Below, piece by piece: positions 30,788 to 42,340 of a stretch of DNA of 64,000 bases (its first letter is position 1; each line of letters begins with the position of its first letter). The notes under the pieces were generated by a model. It did not search any database. It saw only the letters and a program-made list of their open reading frames with translations, and was not told the DNA's origin. The position numbers and the translations under genes are program-made. This DNA is from Halocafeteria seosinensis (lineage: Eukaryota > Sar > Bigyra > Bicosoecida): positions 248,001 to 312,000 of the forward strand of contig LVLI01000084.1 of NCBI GenBank assembly GCA_001687465.1, read 5' to 3'.

Positions 30788-33700
30788 ATGGATCGGTATA
30801 AACGCTTGAAGTGCCTGGGAGAGGGTGGCTTTGGCAAGGCCATTCTCGTCTGCGATAGGGAGAATCGGTCCAAGAAATATGTGGCCAAGGAGGTCAGACT
30901 CTCCCATTTATCCCAGAAGGACATCGACGATGCGCGACGAGAGGCTAGCTTCTTGAAGGGACTCAACCATTCCAACATCATAAAGTACGCCCCAACTTCA
31001 AATTGACGGACGCCATTGAGAATTCTAGTTCATTACGCTCGTTTATGAGGCGCAGGTACATCGATTCCTTCGAGGATAGGAGTTCCAGGAAGCTATAGTA
31101 TGTTTTGCTTGGAGGTATCGCACTTCTGCGGCATCGTACTGACGTATGTTTTGCAGTATTTTGATGGAATATGCGGATGGAGGAGATGTCAACAGTGTTG
31201 TCAAACAGTGTAAAGAAAAAGGGAAAACCTTATCCGAGGATGAAATTCTTGGTTATTTTGTTCAGATATGCCTCGGGCTGAAACACATACACGAGCAGCA
31301 TATTGTGCACCGCGACCTCAAGTCGCAGAATGTGTTCTTGACCAGTGGCGGGGTTGTGAAATTAGGGGATTTTGGTATTGCAAAGAACTTAGGATCTACT
31401 GAGCAAATGGCGAAAACGCAAATAGGTACTCCATACTATTTGAGGTAAGTAGCCTAAATCGTCACTTCTGCGAGGATCGGTACTTCAGCAGCATCTTCTT
31501 AACCTGTGCTACAGTCCTGAAGTATGCAACAATCGACCATACAACAAGAAGACGGATATTTGGTCCTTAGGAGTCATATTATATGAGCTTTGCGCTTTGA
31601 AGCTGCCGTTTCAGGCTCCGAATTTACCGTTGCTTGTTGAAAAGATTAACAGAGCTTCGTATGCGCCCTTGCCTCGGCACGCGTCAAAAGAACTATCTGA
31701 TTTGATCGGGCAAATGCTGCAAAGGAATCCTAGCGACAGACCGAATATTAAACAGCTTTTACTAAATCCGACGGTACAGGAAAGAATAAATGCGATGACG
31801 CAGGCATTGGATTCAAGAAGCTTTGGTCAAGCGATTCGTCCCACCTCTGCCGCTAACAACGGGAAGCGCGATGCTTCGGGGGCGGCAGCGGAACAACAGT
31901 CCAGTGACGAGGCGTCTGATGTTGACCAAACAAGTGAGGAGGAGAGTTCTGCGGCACAGTCCAGCGCTGAGGATGCTGAGGAGCCGGCAAAACGTTATAA
32001 TGAACGACGCCAGCAGAAACTGGTTCAGCGGGTAATGCAGGAAAAGGAACGGCGTAGAATGCAGCGACAAAGAGAAAAAGAACGGGAAGAGCGTCTCCGA
32101 ATGATGAGGCAGCAAAATACCAAGCAAGACCAGAAAGAACGGGAAGTTGCACGAAAAGAATATCAGAGATGGCTGGAGCGAGAACGGGAGAGAGAACGAC
32201 AGATCGAGAATGAAGCTATACGCCGCATGGAAAATGCTGAATCCGCAAAGAAGAATGCCTATGCGCAGCGGGAAGCTCAAATTAAACAAGAAGAAGAAAA
32301 GATGCAACAAGCGGTGGCTGCAAACATTCGCGAAAATCAAATGCGGCAACAAAGGAGGTCACCGTCGTGGGAACCTGAAGGCAGGGATAACAGCGCGTAT
32401 GATCAAGCTATCCGTCGCCAGTCTTCTGAAGGTCAGTATCCAGGAAACGCATCGCAACATGAGTGGGCTGGACAGGATCGAGGTATGCGCGGAAGAAGCA
32501 AGAGTGGTGGTGAAGAAACTGGTGTATACGAGGATCATGTTGCAAACGTTCGCGCTCAAGCCGAGCAACGTAGGCAGGAGCGAGATGCTGCCGCTATGGA
32601 CCAAGCCCGCAAGGCATTTTTTGAAAACAGGAAGGCCCGAGAAGAGATCAAAGCGAAAGTTGATGCTCAGTTGGGCCGCCCACACGCTAGTGCAAGTCCC
32701 GATTGGGAACAACAGAGTGATTCGTACCGGTCGCCGCAGAGCAATATCTCTTCTCCCCAGACACCAACGTGGTATGAAGATGATGAAGGCAACCCTGCAG
32801 TGGAACGTGTAAAAGCTCAACGGGCTAAGCGATTGCAGGAGCAACGCGAAGCCGAACAAGAGAGAATCCGAAGAGCCCATCAGCAAGCTGCGAGAGATAG
32901 AGCTGCTCTGAGAGAAAAAATGAAGGAAAGATCCGAAGCTCACGAAGAACAACAGGAACAACCAGAAGAGCAAGAGGAGATAGCTGCAGCGGATCAAGAA
33001 GCTGCTTATACGCATGCTGGTGAAAATTACTCTAATGCGTACTCGAAGACTTCTGCTGACGATGCTGCAAGTGCAGAGGTCAGTGAAGCTGATATAGAAG
33101 AAAGACGAGCCGCTCTTAAAGCTGTAATGGAGGGAGATGACGACTCAGCTGCAACTCCGGCGGCGTCTTCAGAGCAAGAGATGCCAGAAAAGAAGGAACA
33201 ACAGGAGCCATACAGAATTCCGCATCCTAATGATTTTGATGACCAAGAAAGGAGCGAGCCACCTCAGCAGGAAGCAACAAATGCTGCTTCTGCCCACGGT
33301 GGCCGGGTTCGTGAAGAGGAAGACACAGATTCGAAAGAAATTCAGGATGAGAAGGAACAACCTGTGGGAAAAGTAGTGGCTAAAGCCAGAGGAGGAGAAG
33401 CCATAGTCATTGATTGGGGAGATGACTCTAAGAAGAATGAAAGCCCGGACAATCCTGCAAAGGACGGTTTGGGGCCCTTACAACGGGCTGCTTTGAATCA
33501 TAAAAAGTCAATTCGCAAACAGCGGCCCTCGGCCAGAAGCACTAACCAAGGTTCACGAGCGAAGCAGAAGGCGAAACAAACACCACCGACTTATCCTGTA
33601 GATTTATATAAGAAGGAAGGAAAAGCGTCTGCCTCTCCCTCGCCTGTTGAAGGGAATCAATACAATACCGAGCCTGAAGGTAAACCTCCCCTGCCTCCTG

Positions 33701-34650
33701 CGAATTCTCAGCAACAACCGAAAAGGTACTCAAGAAAGGATAGCGCAAAACCTACATTGAGAAAAGGCAAAGAAGGGAAGGATTCTCAACGAAGTCGCAC
33801 GGAGAGAAAAGATTCAGATGATTTATCAGACGATTCCCTAAATCAAGAAGTTCGCCAGCCTGACGCAAACAGTACCACCGAAGCCCCTCGTGGTGAGGAC
33901 TCTACAAACGAGCCAGAAGATAGGTCGTCTCCCTCGAGCTCGTCTATCGCCGCTGCAATATCAAGAGCCCAGCAAGCAGCCGGTAACGTTAGGAAAATCC
34001 AAGAGAGGAAGTCGTCGTACAATCAGAGAAGGAGCTCTAGTTCCAGGAAGCATAACCAACACGATAGAGATGACAACGAAAGCGACAACTCCTTAAACCC
34101 GTCCGATGAAAAAGTTGTATCATTGGAGGTTGAAGCCGCTGGTATGCGTGACGACTTGGCAGAAATTCTCAGAATGGCCAGAGAAGCCGCTCAGCAGGTA
34201 AAGAGTGGGTATTCCAAAGCCCAAGGGCAAGCGAGTGGAAATAATCGAGAGATGGAAGAAGAAGAAGAAACAGAAGGTGACTTGAATCTTTCGTATACGT
34301 TCGACTTTGAGTCAGATTCTGATACGGAGGACAGTATCGACTTTCGCCCGCTTCCTTCATCTGTTGAAGCCTCCAGTCACAAAGACCCCGATGATGCGCA
34401 CCGCGGAAAGGCTAGTAAAGATGCTGCGGGTCGATTACGCGCTTACCTTCAAGATTTTGTTGGAAAGAGCGAGTTTGACATGGTATATAAAAAGATCAGA
34501 ACTTGTTGGAATAAGGGAGGTGATGACAGTGCACAATTAGATAAAGTGTGCGAAGTTCTTCCCCCGCTAGCTGCCAAACAGTTTTTTCCTCTGTTGCAGA
34601 GATTACTGCAGCATGAGGACCAACTGGGTGAGCGTTCCTTGGAAGAGTGA
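30788..34650 (+). CDS. NEK-family protein kinase with long coiled-coil tail
   Basis: NIMA-related kinases act at centrosomes, cilia and in mitosis. The start is the first in-frame ATG, MDRYKRLKCLGEGGFGKAIL. Four exons encode the kinase: VAKEV (catalytic Lys), HRDLKSQNVFL, GDFGIAKNL, GTPYYLSPEV with the NEK-type activation segment, and DIWSLGVILYELCALKLPF. The last exon (from about 31514) continues for about 750 residues. It contains a Glu/Arg-rich coiled coil (RQREKEREERLRMMRQQN), a KAKVDAQLGRP-type basic segment, and Ser/Glu-rich disorder. A folded C-terminal helix region (LRAYLQDFVGKSEFDMVYKK) resembles the end of NEK1-type proteins. The length of about 1,200 residues also suits the NEK1 group. 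Confidence 0.9.
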
Positions 34651-35012
34651 TTACGAGTTGCACACTATGTAGGACTGTTTCAGTATGTTCATTCTGCGGC
34701 GGTGTTTCCAGATCCGTTGTAGCCACACTATCCGAACTAACCTGAAAGTGTTCCGTATAAATATCACCTCAATGAGCACTTTCACAATGTGCTTCAGACA
34801 CTCTGCATAGCGGTGTTACTATCCATATGGTTGCCGTAATCTTTGTGAATCAAACTGTGATGGCGTCCGCGACCTGTGCTTCGTTTGAAGTCCAAATTGA
34901 CCGTCCAATTCAAATGGAGTCGTTAACGACGGACAAGTAGTATTGTCGTGGCCAGAACGAATCGTCATGTAATCATGTAATACTGGTTTTTCTATATGAA
35001 GCGCGTGCATGT
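34651..35012. other. Intergenic, NEK to small orphan
   Basis: About 360 bp with no open frame I trust and no striking motif. It should hold the NEK 3' end and the promoter of the next gene. Confidence 0.5.
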
Positions 35013-35738
35013 ATGCAAATGGCTTACGATTCTGTACCGTCTATACCTTGTACGCGCCAGCAAGCATGGCATGTATTTCGCGAGTACGCTGCACAGCACC
35101 ATGGAAGCGATGCTCAGCAGTCAGGAACTGATTCCTGTCCTTCATCAGCTATGCGTGTGGACCGTCGGGGAGCTAAACTTTTTATATGGACCATAACTGG
35201 GTATACCCCTCTGACGGTACGATGAACTTGAGGTGAACTTGCATGATTGCGTTTGAATTCTCACTCGTACATGAGGATGCAGTACGAGATGGAGCAGCTA
35301 TTTGGTCCTACAGCAACGGGAGCAGGAAGTTTGTACCTAGATTTCGAGCCCTTGTGGAACTTTATCGTCAAGCGCACTCACGGTCAACGGCATGACACTT
35401 CTGACACGCGGTGTGGGTCCGCAGATGAAGCGTACAACGCCATCGTACATCTATGTGGTGGTAAGGACAGTATAAGCATATCTGAATTGATCAAGGTAAG
35501 ATCTCTACCATATATTCATTCGGTAGCATGTTTTAACTAGTGCTTGGTGCAGTTAAGCGAAGAACTTGGGCTGCAGTTACCTCCTCGCTCTATCGAGGTA
35601 GCTGTTCAAATGGGGAACAAGGGTCAACACAAATCCAAGGAAGCCCGAGAAATAACTCTTGATAAGGGGTCTTTATATTTTGTATTGAAGCAAGGGTGGT
35701 GCACGGTCGATGCTTCGCATTCTGAATTGAGTCGTTGA
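35013..35738 (+). CDS. Hypothetical protein, 200 aa, EF-hand-like remnant
   Basis: No family is recognised. Three exons (35013-35216, 35283-35495, 35553-35738) splice in phase 0 at canonical GT-AG sites. The second half shows a helix-loop-helix rhythm (CGGKDSISISELIKLSEELG, then EITLDKGSLYFVLKQG) like a degenerate centrin or calmodulin-type EF-hand pair. The calcium-binding Asp/Glu positions are largely missing, so calcium binding is unlikely. The first half (TRQQAWHVFREYAAQ) may be a further such helix. The in-phase splicing supports a real gene. Confidence 0.5.
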
Positions 35739-36737
35739 TATCAAGGCGGTAGCGTACGGGGTAGTGTGTTGATACCTAGTTCTAGTCAAGGACGCAGCCC
35801 TGGTTACGTTGTAGATGACGATTTTGGTGACTCCCTTGGCGAAACCTAGTGATTACTAGATGGAGTATGATAGACTTGAACTTGTTATCTTGAACTCCTA
35901 TAGAGAGTAACGTAGCATGCGGATTAAACCGCACTAATATTCCCTTCTTATGCTTCGACTTTGTTAACAGCTATTGTTTGAAGCATCTCAGGGCTCCGAG
36001 AGGAAAATGGTCAAAATTCAAAAGTGGAGCTGTTTCTGCTACTTGCTACAGCTTTGTACCAGGGTATACGGGTGATAAATTTCGTTAAGAGTTTGCGTTG
36101 TACGGTGAAGAACTGGAAAGAGGAGTTCTTGGCTACGGCAGAATGCGTGACGACAAAGATGGGGTTATGAGACCGGCGCACTCCTCGGCTATCTCAGCAG
36201 ATCACATAGAGTAAAACGACGAGCCGTTTTTAACCTTTGTCGGAAGCGCTTTGGACTGCCTAAGATGAAGCGTTTTTGATAGCATAATCGCATTGGCGTC
36301 GAAGGACGAGGGTGAGCAAGAGGAAATTTGTCCAAATGAAAATCAGTACAACGCTTGTATGCGAAGAATGTGAGGAATACTACCAGTAAGAAGGTGCTAT
36401 ACATGGAATGTTACAGTCCTCAGCAAAGCAATACACTCATTGACTTAATAAGAAACGAATTGAATTTCAACATCCCAGCTCAACTTCCACCGTCAAACCT
36501 TGTGTGTGTATTCAACTTCCACCGTTTGTTTGTAGTCCTTTGGTCCAAGTTTGGAACTTAAAGTTCAGTCCGCGGCTTCACACTGGTACTTCAACCATGA
36601 GGCAGACGTTAAGCTCCAGGGACTATAGTATAGTATACGGATTGCACAATATTGTGATTTCCATAGGAAGCAGTATCTCGAGCGCATTAACCAATGGTCT
36701 ACGGCTTTGAACCGTGCATGGCAATAGATTCGTGAAA
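35739..36737. other. Intergenic, 1 kb upstream of kinesin-9
   Basis: About 1 kb with no supported gene. A minus-strand 71-codon frame at 36189-36404 has no recognisable content. A 14-bp direct repeat lies at 36480 and 36512, about 215-260 bp before the kinesin start. Confidence 0.5.
36480..36525 (+). repeat. 14-bp direct repeat upstream of kinesin-9
   Basis: TCAACTTCCACCGT occurs at 36480-36493 and 36512-36525, an exact copy offset by 32 bp (about three helical turns). It lies in the presumed promoter of the kinesin gene starting at 36738. Confidence 0.7.
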
Positions 36738-39660
36738 ATGCCTTCTAACGCTATCAAAGTCTTCCTGAGAATACGCCCCACCTCCCGCGTACGTATACTC
36801 TCGTTCCTTCATGTGTGTCGTTTGCTTTGACTTTTGAGCCCGTCGCCGTGTATGTGTATGCAGCATTCGGGATTCTTGGCGTACGATGAACAGGACCGAC
36901 AATTGGTGGAATTTGACATTCCCAAAGAGAAAGCGTCATGGCTAGTCAACAATTCCAAAACGCATTACAAATTCAAGTTTAAAAACATTTTCGGCATGCA
37001 AGCAAAGCAGCCTGAAGTCTTTAATGAAGTCGCACAAGAAGCTGTAGATAGTGCGCTGGATGGATTCAACTCGACCATCTTCGCCTATGGACAGACGGGC
37101 TCCGGGAAAACATTCACGATCACCGGAGGAGCTGAGAAGTACGATGATAGAGGGATTATTCCACGCACTTTACAATACATATTCAGAACAATCAAAGATG
37201 TAAGTTGACCAAACACATTTTCGTTCGTGCGAAACGAGCATACAAAGCAGAGTGGTATTGCTTTACTCTGCCATCGCAGAAAACTGAAGAGCAATACCGA
37301 ATATTTGTATCCTACTTGGAGATCTACAACGAAAACGGATACGACTTGCTGGATCCGAAGCATGACGTTAGCTCGTTGGATGAATTGCCGTACGTAGGAG
37401 TATACTGCGGTTGCCTTTGTTGCTGAGTGTTGGACAATGTTACCGACGCTGCAGGAGGGTTACGATGAGAGAAGATGCAGACGGGAACATTCACCTTCGG
37501 AATCTGTCAATGCACCAGGTAAACTCTGAAGAAGATGCGCTAAATTATCTTTTCTTGGTAAGAGGATGTTCTAGGAGGATATGACGTTATACACCCAAAA
37601 GAAGAAGAAGTAACCTAAATTATGTTGTTGCCAGGGTGATACAAATCGAGCTATATGTGAAACGCCTATGAATCCGGTGTCTTCCCGATCACATTGTATT
37701 TTTACTATATCACTGGAAGCAAGAAACGTAGAAAGCGCGAAAGTTAAGCGCTCGAAGCTCAATCTTGTCGACCTGGCGGGGTCTGAAAGAGTCTCCAAAA
37801 CGAAGACAGGTGGGACAGCACTCAGGGAGGCGGGTTATATCAATAAGTCGCTACATTATCTACAGCAAGTAATTACTGCCTTAGATGTACGTATTATTTC
37901 ACTAGTGAACAATTCGGTAATCGATTTTCTTATGCCATGGCGCTTCTGGTTCAGGAAAAGAAGAAAGCTCCTGATCGGCATATTCCATACCGTAATAGTA
38001 TGATGACAACAGTGCTACGGGACAGTCTCGGCGGTAATTGCAAAACTGCGATGATAGCGACTGTCAGCGCAGAAGCCGAAAATATCGATGAGAGCATAGC
38101 AACGTGCCGATTTGCCAATCAAGTCGCAAACATAAAGAATGAAGCGTACGTGAATGAGGAAACTGACCCAGCTGTTATGGTGCATCAGCTCAAGGACAAA
38201 CTTGCACAAAAAGATGCTGAAATAGAATTCCTCAAAGGAGAAGTGGGAGAAGAAAAGGAGCTTACTGAAGAAGAAATACAAGATTTACGGAAGCGCATCA
38301 GGTCTTGGATGTGGAGTGGTAAAGGAATCCCTCAAGACCTCAAAATTGGGAAATGGACGAGCACACGTATATATGCGACATTTGCGTTAATGCGAGAGGA
38401 AGCACAAAATCAGCTGCACGCTGCTCAGAAAGGAGCACCTTCAGCGGTGATGTCTGAAGAGGAAGGAAAGAGTGAAGGAAAGGATGAGGCAGAGTTTGCC
38501 GATGAACTTAAGGCCGAGAAAAAACGATTGCAAGAGGAGGTAGCCACTCTCAACGAACAGCTACAGCGTCGGGACCACGAAATCGCTATTTTGGTCAATA
38601 TGGTAAAGCAAGGGAAGGGATCAGGCTCTGGTGCTGCTACCAACAAGAGTCACATAGAACATCAGCAACACACGCACAACCGAAGCATTACTTCGACGGG
38701 TTCAGTGTCCGCTGCGTCAGAACCCTATTCCCAGGTAACCTCTGACAGAGGTTCTCGACGGAGCAAGCAATCGTCGTCCGCTTCAAGTCTTCCGCAGCTG
38801 CCTGACGGGAGTAGTGTCTCAATAAGTTTGATACGCGATAGGTACGTTGCGTCGGCGCGGCGCATGTGTGGTGTTTGTCTAAGCTGGAGCATTGATAATC
38901 GGCTTCTATTGCAGAGAGGCTGCACGGGACGCATTTATGAATGCCCACCCTAAAGCAGCGGCGTTGGAGGAACACAAAGCCGCTCTAAAAGAGAAGTATC
39001 GTGAAGCGAAATCGACGGGGGCCAAAGTCAACGAGGCCCGTTCCACGATCGGCCATTTGAAGAGCCAAATCGAGTCCCGACGAGTTCAGAATGCAATGCA
39101 TACAATATCAGAAGGAAAATCAGACGTACGGACTGTCATGTTCACTGTGGTTTGCTTCATATTGTGATAACCCCTGCGAATTGCGTTGTAACGCAGGAAT
39201 CCAAAGAAGACGCGCACGAGGAAGACCCTGAGGAATCCCGGATGAAGTCAGAAATTGAGGAACAGAAAAAGATATACAAGGAATCATTTGATAAATTAAA
39301 GAACCTGAAAACTGAGATAGAGTACACGCAGAAGGTACGTGAACGGCTGCAACGTTCTAGCTTGCGCCTTGAGCGTTCTCACTTGTTGAATTTATTGTTC
39401 CCACACAGCTTCTGGAAAATGGGAAACTAAGATTAGGCCAAGAGTTTGAACGGTGGTATGCTGCTTGCAGTCAAGTTCTAGACGATCTGGACCAAACAGG
39501 CGTGTCAGAAGTCCAGTCAGTTAGTACTTCGGAACCCTCTATCCAAGACGGCACGACCGAATCAGAGCTTCCCCCAGGTGTCAAGCTTACTGGGAATCCG
39601 GATGCTGACAAAGATATTATTGAGTTTTATCGCACAAAATATCGGATGACTTCGAAATAA
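36738..39660 (+). CDS. Kinesin-9 family motor (KIF6/KIF9-like)
   Basis: A microtubule motor of motile cilia; KIF9/KLP1 and KIF6 act at the axonemal central pair and in the axoneme. The N-terminal motor starts MPSNAIKVFLRIRPTS, with P-loop GQTGSGKT, switch I NPVSSRSHCIF, switch II VDLAGSER and the YRNSMMTTVLRDSLGGN helix. The neck CRFANQVANIKNEAYVNEE is characteristic of kinesin-9. After a coiled coil and a Ser-rich linker comes the second conserved KIF6/9 block (AARDAFMNAHPKAAALEEHK, GAKVNEARSTIGHLK), then LGQEFERWYAACS near the end. About ten exons are present. The stop is 20 bp from the stop of the opposing RING gene. Confidence 0.93.
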
Positions 39661-39680
39661 AACGATTTTGAATTCTGCGA

Positions 39681-41843
39681 TCACCTATTCTTCAGCCACT
39701 TGTCTAGATTCCGTGGATAGTGTTCTGACACAATTTCAATTCCGTCATCGGAATCGCTTTGTTCTCTGTTATTATCATTTTCCTCATCCTCGTTATAATG
39801 TAGTTGTTTCGCTGTTTCTGTGTTTTCTTCAGCTGTGATGTCTTCCAGAACTGGTCTTACTTCCATGTGCGGTGATTTACTCTTGAAAGGATTTTGCTCG
39901 TTGTCAGCAAATGAGGAAGGCTCGGAACCTGAAACGCTTCCGTTGTTGGAGGTGAGACACCTCTCGATACGTGCACCCTCTTTGTTCCCACCGTATTTCT
40001 GACCTGTTGGCGTAATTGCCATAGTGGCCTCTAAATAGTCACTCTTTGAATGGGGAATGGCAAAAACTGTCTTTTCCTCACGTGGCGCACCGTTGGCAAC
40101 AATGCGACTGCGCTTCGTCGCAGTGTTGGCAGAGCCTGTGAGAGCAGATCGTCTCCGCTTTTGAGGCTGCTCTGGGGCAGACCCGTGCATAGATACAGGA
40201 TTTGTGGCTGCCGACGACGCAGTACTACAGTTCCGCGCATCTTCCTCTCGGGGAGCCTCGTCTTGGTAGAATGGGGCCTCGTCGTTGTAACAAGTTGGCT
40301 CTATCCCCAGTTCGTTAAGTTGATTTCGCAGAGATTTGATTTGCTTATTTTTGAAGCTCAATTTTTCTTTTAAGTCTGTAATGATGGAGTGGTAAAATTT
40401 CTTCTTGTCGACAGCTTTCTGCTCCGCGTCCTCTGCTCTAGACGCTGTTTCACGAGCTTTTCGCACTTGCTTTCTTGCTTGAGAAACCTCGCTGCGGGCA
40501 ACAGACAGAAATATATGCACGAACGCGTACTAAAACGTCAACACAACTTACTCAGTCCGTTCTTTCAATAGGGTATGCTGACTCTTGCAAAGGCGAAACA
40601 ACCTATCAACTTTTTTGTGAGGGTCTAAGTTATTGCTAGAAGTTTGCAAATCTTCCAGAGTTCTCGGAAGGTCTAGATCTTCAGAGCTGCGCCCGATTGA
40701 AAACATGTTACAGCATACATGAATTGTTGGGATCATACCCAAAGACATAGCTTACTACTTCTGTATGCTCCCTCGTGATTTCCATTCTGAAACTTCATGT
40801 TTTAACTTTTTAACCTGTCTTTGCAGCTTTACTATTTCTTCTTCTTTCTTATGCAAGCGAACATCGTTTGACGTGCATTTTCTATCTAGGTGTTTGTTTT
40901 CTTCCTCCAGTTTCTTTTTCTCGTTCTGCAACCAAGTCTTTCGGAAACATAAGAGAGCGCTAGATTCCACTTCTGGTGGCTGCTGTGTACTTACAAATTC
41001 CTCATCCAGCATCGTACGCAACGCGTCTCTTTCATCAACGGCATTACTAAGATCGTGGCGAAGGTTCTTGAGAGTTACTTTGAGTTGTTCGAAATCAGCC
41101 TTGGAAACTTGGTCTTCTTCCTGTATGCTCCTTCCAACAGAGTCGTAAGGTAATGCGACATAAACATTGATCCATCTGATGACTTACGCTCGAGAAATGG
41201 TCAACGTATTGGCATGAATTGCTGACTTGTTGGCTCCCACTACCGCCGTTGCTTGTACTCGCGTTATCAACATGAGTAGCATACAATTTAATAACAGGAA
41301 AGTTTTTATTTTTCTTCCTGAAATCATGAGGGACGGATTTGCACATGGGGCAGGACAGTTTTATTTTGAGCCAACTTTGAATACTGCAGCAATACCATTT
41401 GGAGATACATAAATTGAATAAAATTTTCAGCACAGGAAGCAGACTTACCAATCATCATGGAAAATATGTCCACATAATAATGCACAAGCATCTTCCTGAA
41501 CATCCACTTTTTCGAAACAAATACAACAGCAAAGCGACTGCTGCTGCTGCTGTTGCTGAGGCTGAGGAGCCGTATACGAAGCTCTACTAGTGCTACTACT
41601 GGAGGCAGACGTCGTAGTATTGGCCTGAGAGGTCCTTGCTGTTGACTGCTGGTTGACCGTATTTCCATTTGAATTCCACCCGGACGCGCTTCCTGAGGAA
41701 GAGGAGGCCGACGCCGCCGATTCTAGCACTTGCACATCATCATCATCCTCATCCTCATCATACACGAGGGATAAATCGTATGACCTCCCGAACAAGGTAT
41801 CAAGAAAGCGGTCATTCCCAGGGGAGGGAGATGAAGCCGCCAT
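39681..41843 (-). CDS. RING-finger E3 ubiquitin ligase, TRAIP-like
   Basis: TRAIP-type ligases ubiquitinate the replicative helicase during mitosis and replication stress. A Ser/Asp-rich leader with a seven-glutamine run (codons at 41538-41558) precedes the RING: CCICFEKV, then CGHIFHDDC spliced across an intron to IQSWLKIKLSCPMCK, giving a full C3HC4 set. A short FPVIKLY motif like that after the TRAIP RING follows. A coiled coil of about 300 residues over several exons comes next, then a disordered tail with a basic patch, ending NLDKWLKNR. In TRAIP the RING is at the extreme N-terminus; here it begins near residue 105. Another RING coiled-coil ligase is possible. Confidence 0.8.
41538..41558 (-). 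repeat. CAG/CTG-type polyglutamine tract
   Basis: Seven consecutive glutamine codons on the minus strand (six CAG and one CAA) just before the RING of the TRAIP-like gene. A short trinucleotide run like this is prone to length polymorphism. Confidence 0.8.
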
Positions 41844-42340
41844 GGGCCTTGCTAACTAACGGCTTCCAAGTGTAATAATAGTGCACACACGATACCCAGA
41901 CAGTAATTTTCTTTTTCTTTTTGTTAATTCGCATCAGTGGGTCATACACATGGAATAGAAGTGGACTGAAACGATCCCTGCCGGAGACGTATACTACGTT
42001 TTAACTAAGGAGCCTTGGTCTGCTTGGAATTCAACATCACATGCTGATTCACATCTCTGGTCGACGTAAGCAAAATAAACTTGCAGAGTCCAGTTTGGGT
42101 CTTCCTTTGGGAGCATCCGGACCTACGATAGACAAGAAGCAGCACATCCGCTGCACATTGGTTGATAACAAGTGTGCATGATTCACAGCTCAGGCACTCT
42201 GAAGAGTGGAAGTCTGGCCGAAGGTCCGTGACCGAAGTACGAATAGTCTGTGCGAGCATCGCAGCAGTACGTAAATAAAAAGAGATGTGGACGGCATGGG
42301 TATATTTCTATTTTAGATCCCGTGTAATACGACTGGCACT
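41844..42340. other. Intergenic, TRAIP-like to Aquarius
   Basis: About 500 bp between two minus-strand genes. A minus-strand frame at 42005-42259 has no recognisable product. No repeat or clear motif is visible. Confidence 0.5.

Noticed and set aside
31813-33015. Long minus-strand open frames (179 and 218 residues) opposite the NEK tail
   Set aside because: They are antisense shadows of a Glu/Arg-rich coiled coil and show only Leu/Phe/Ser-rich sequence.
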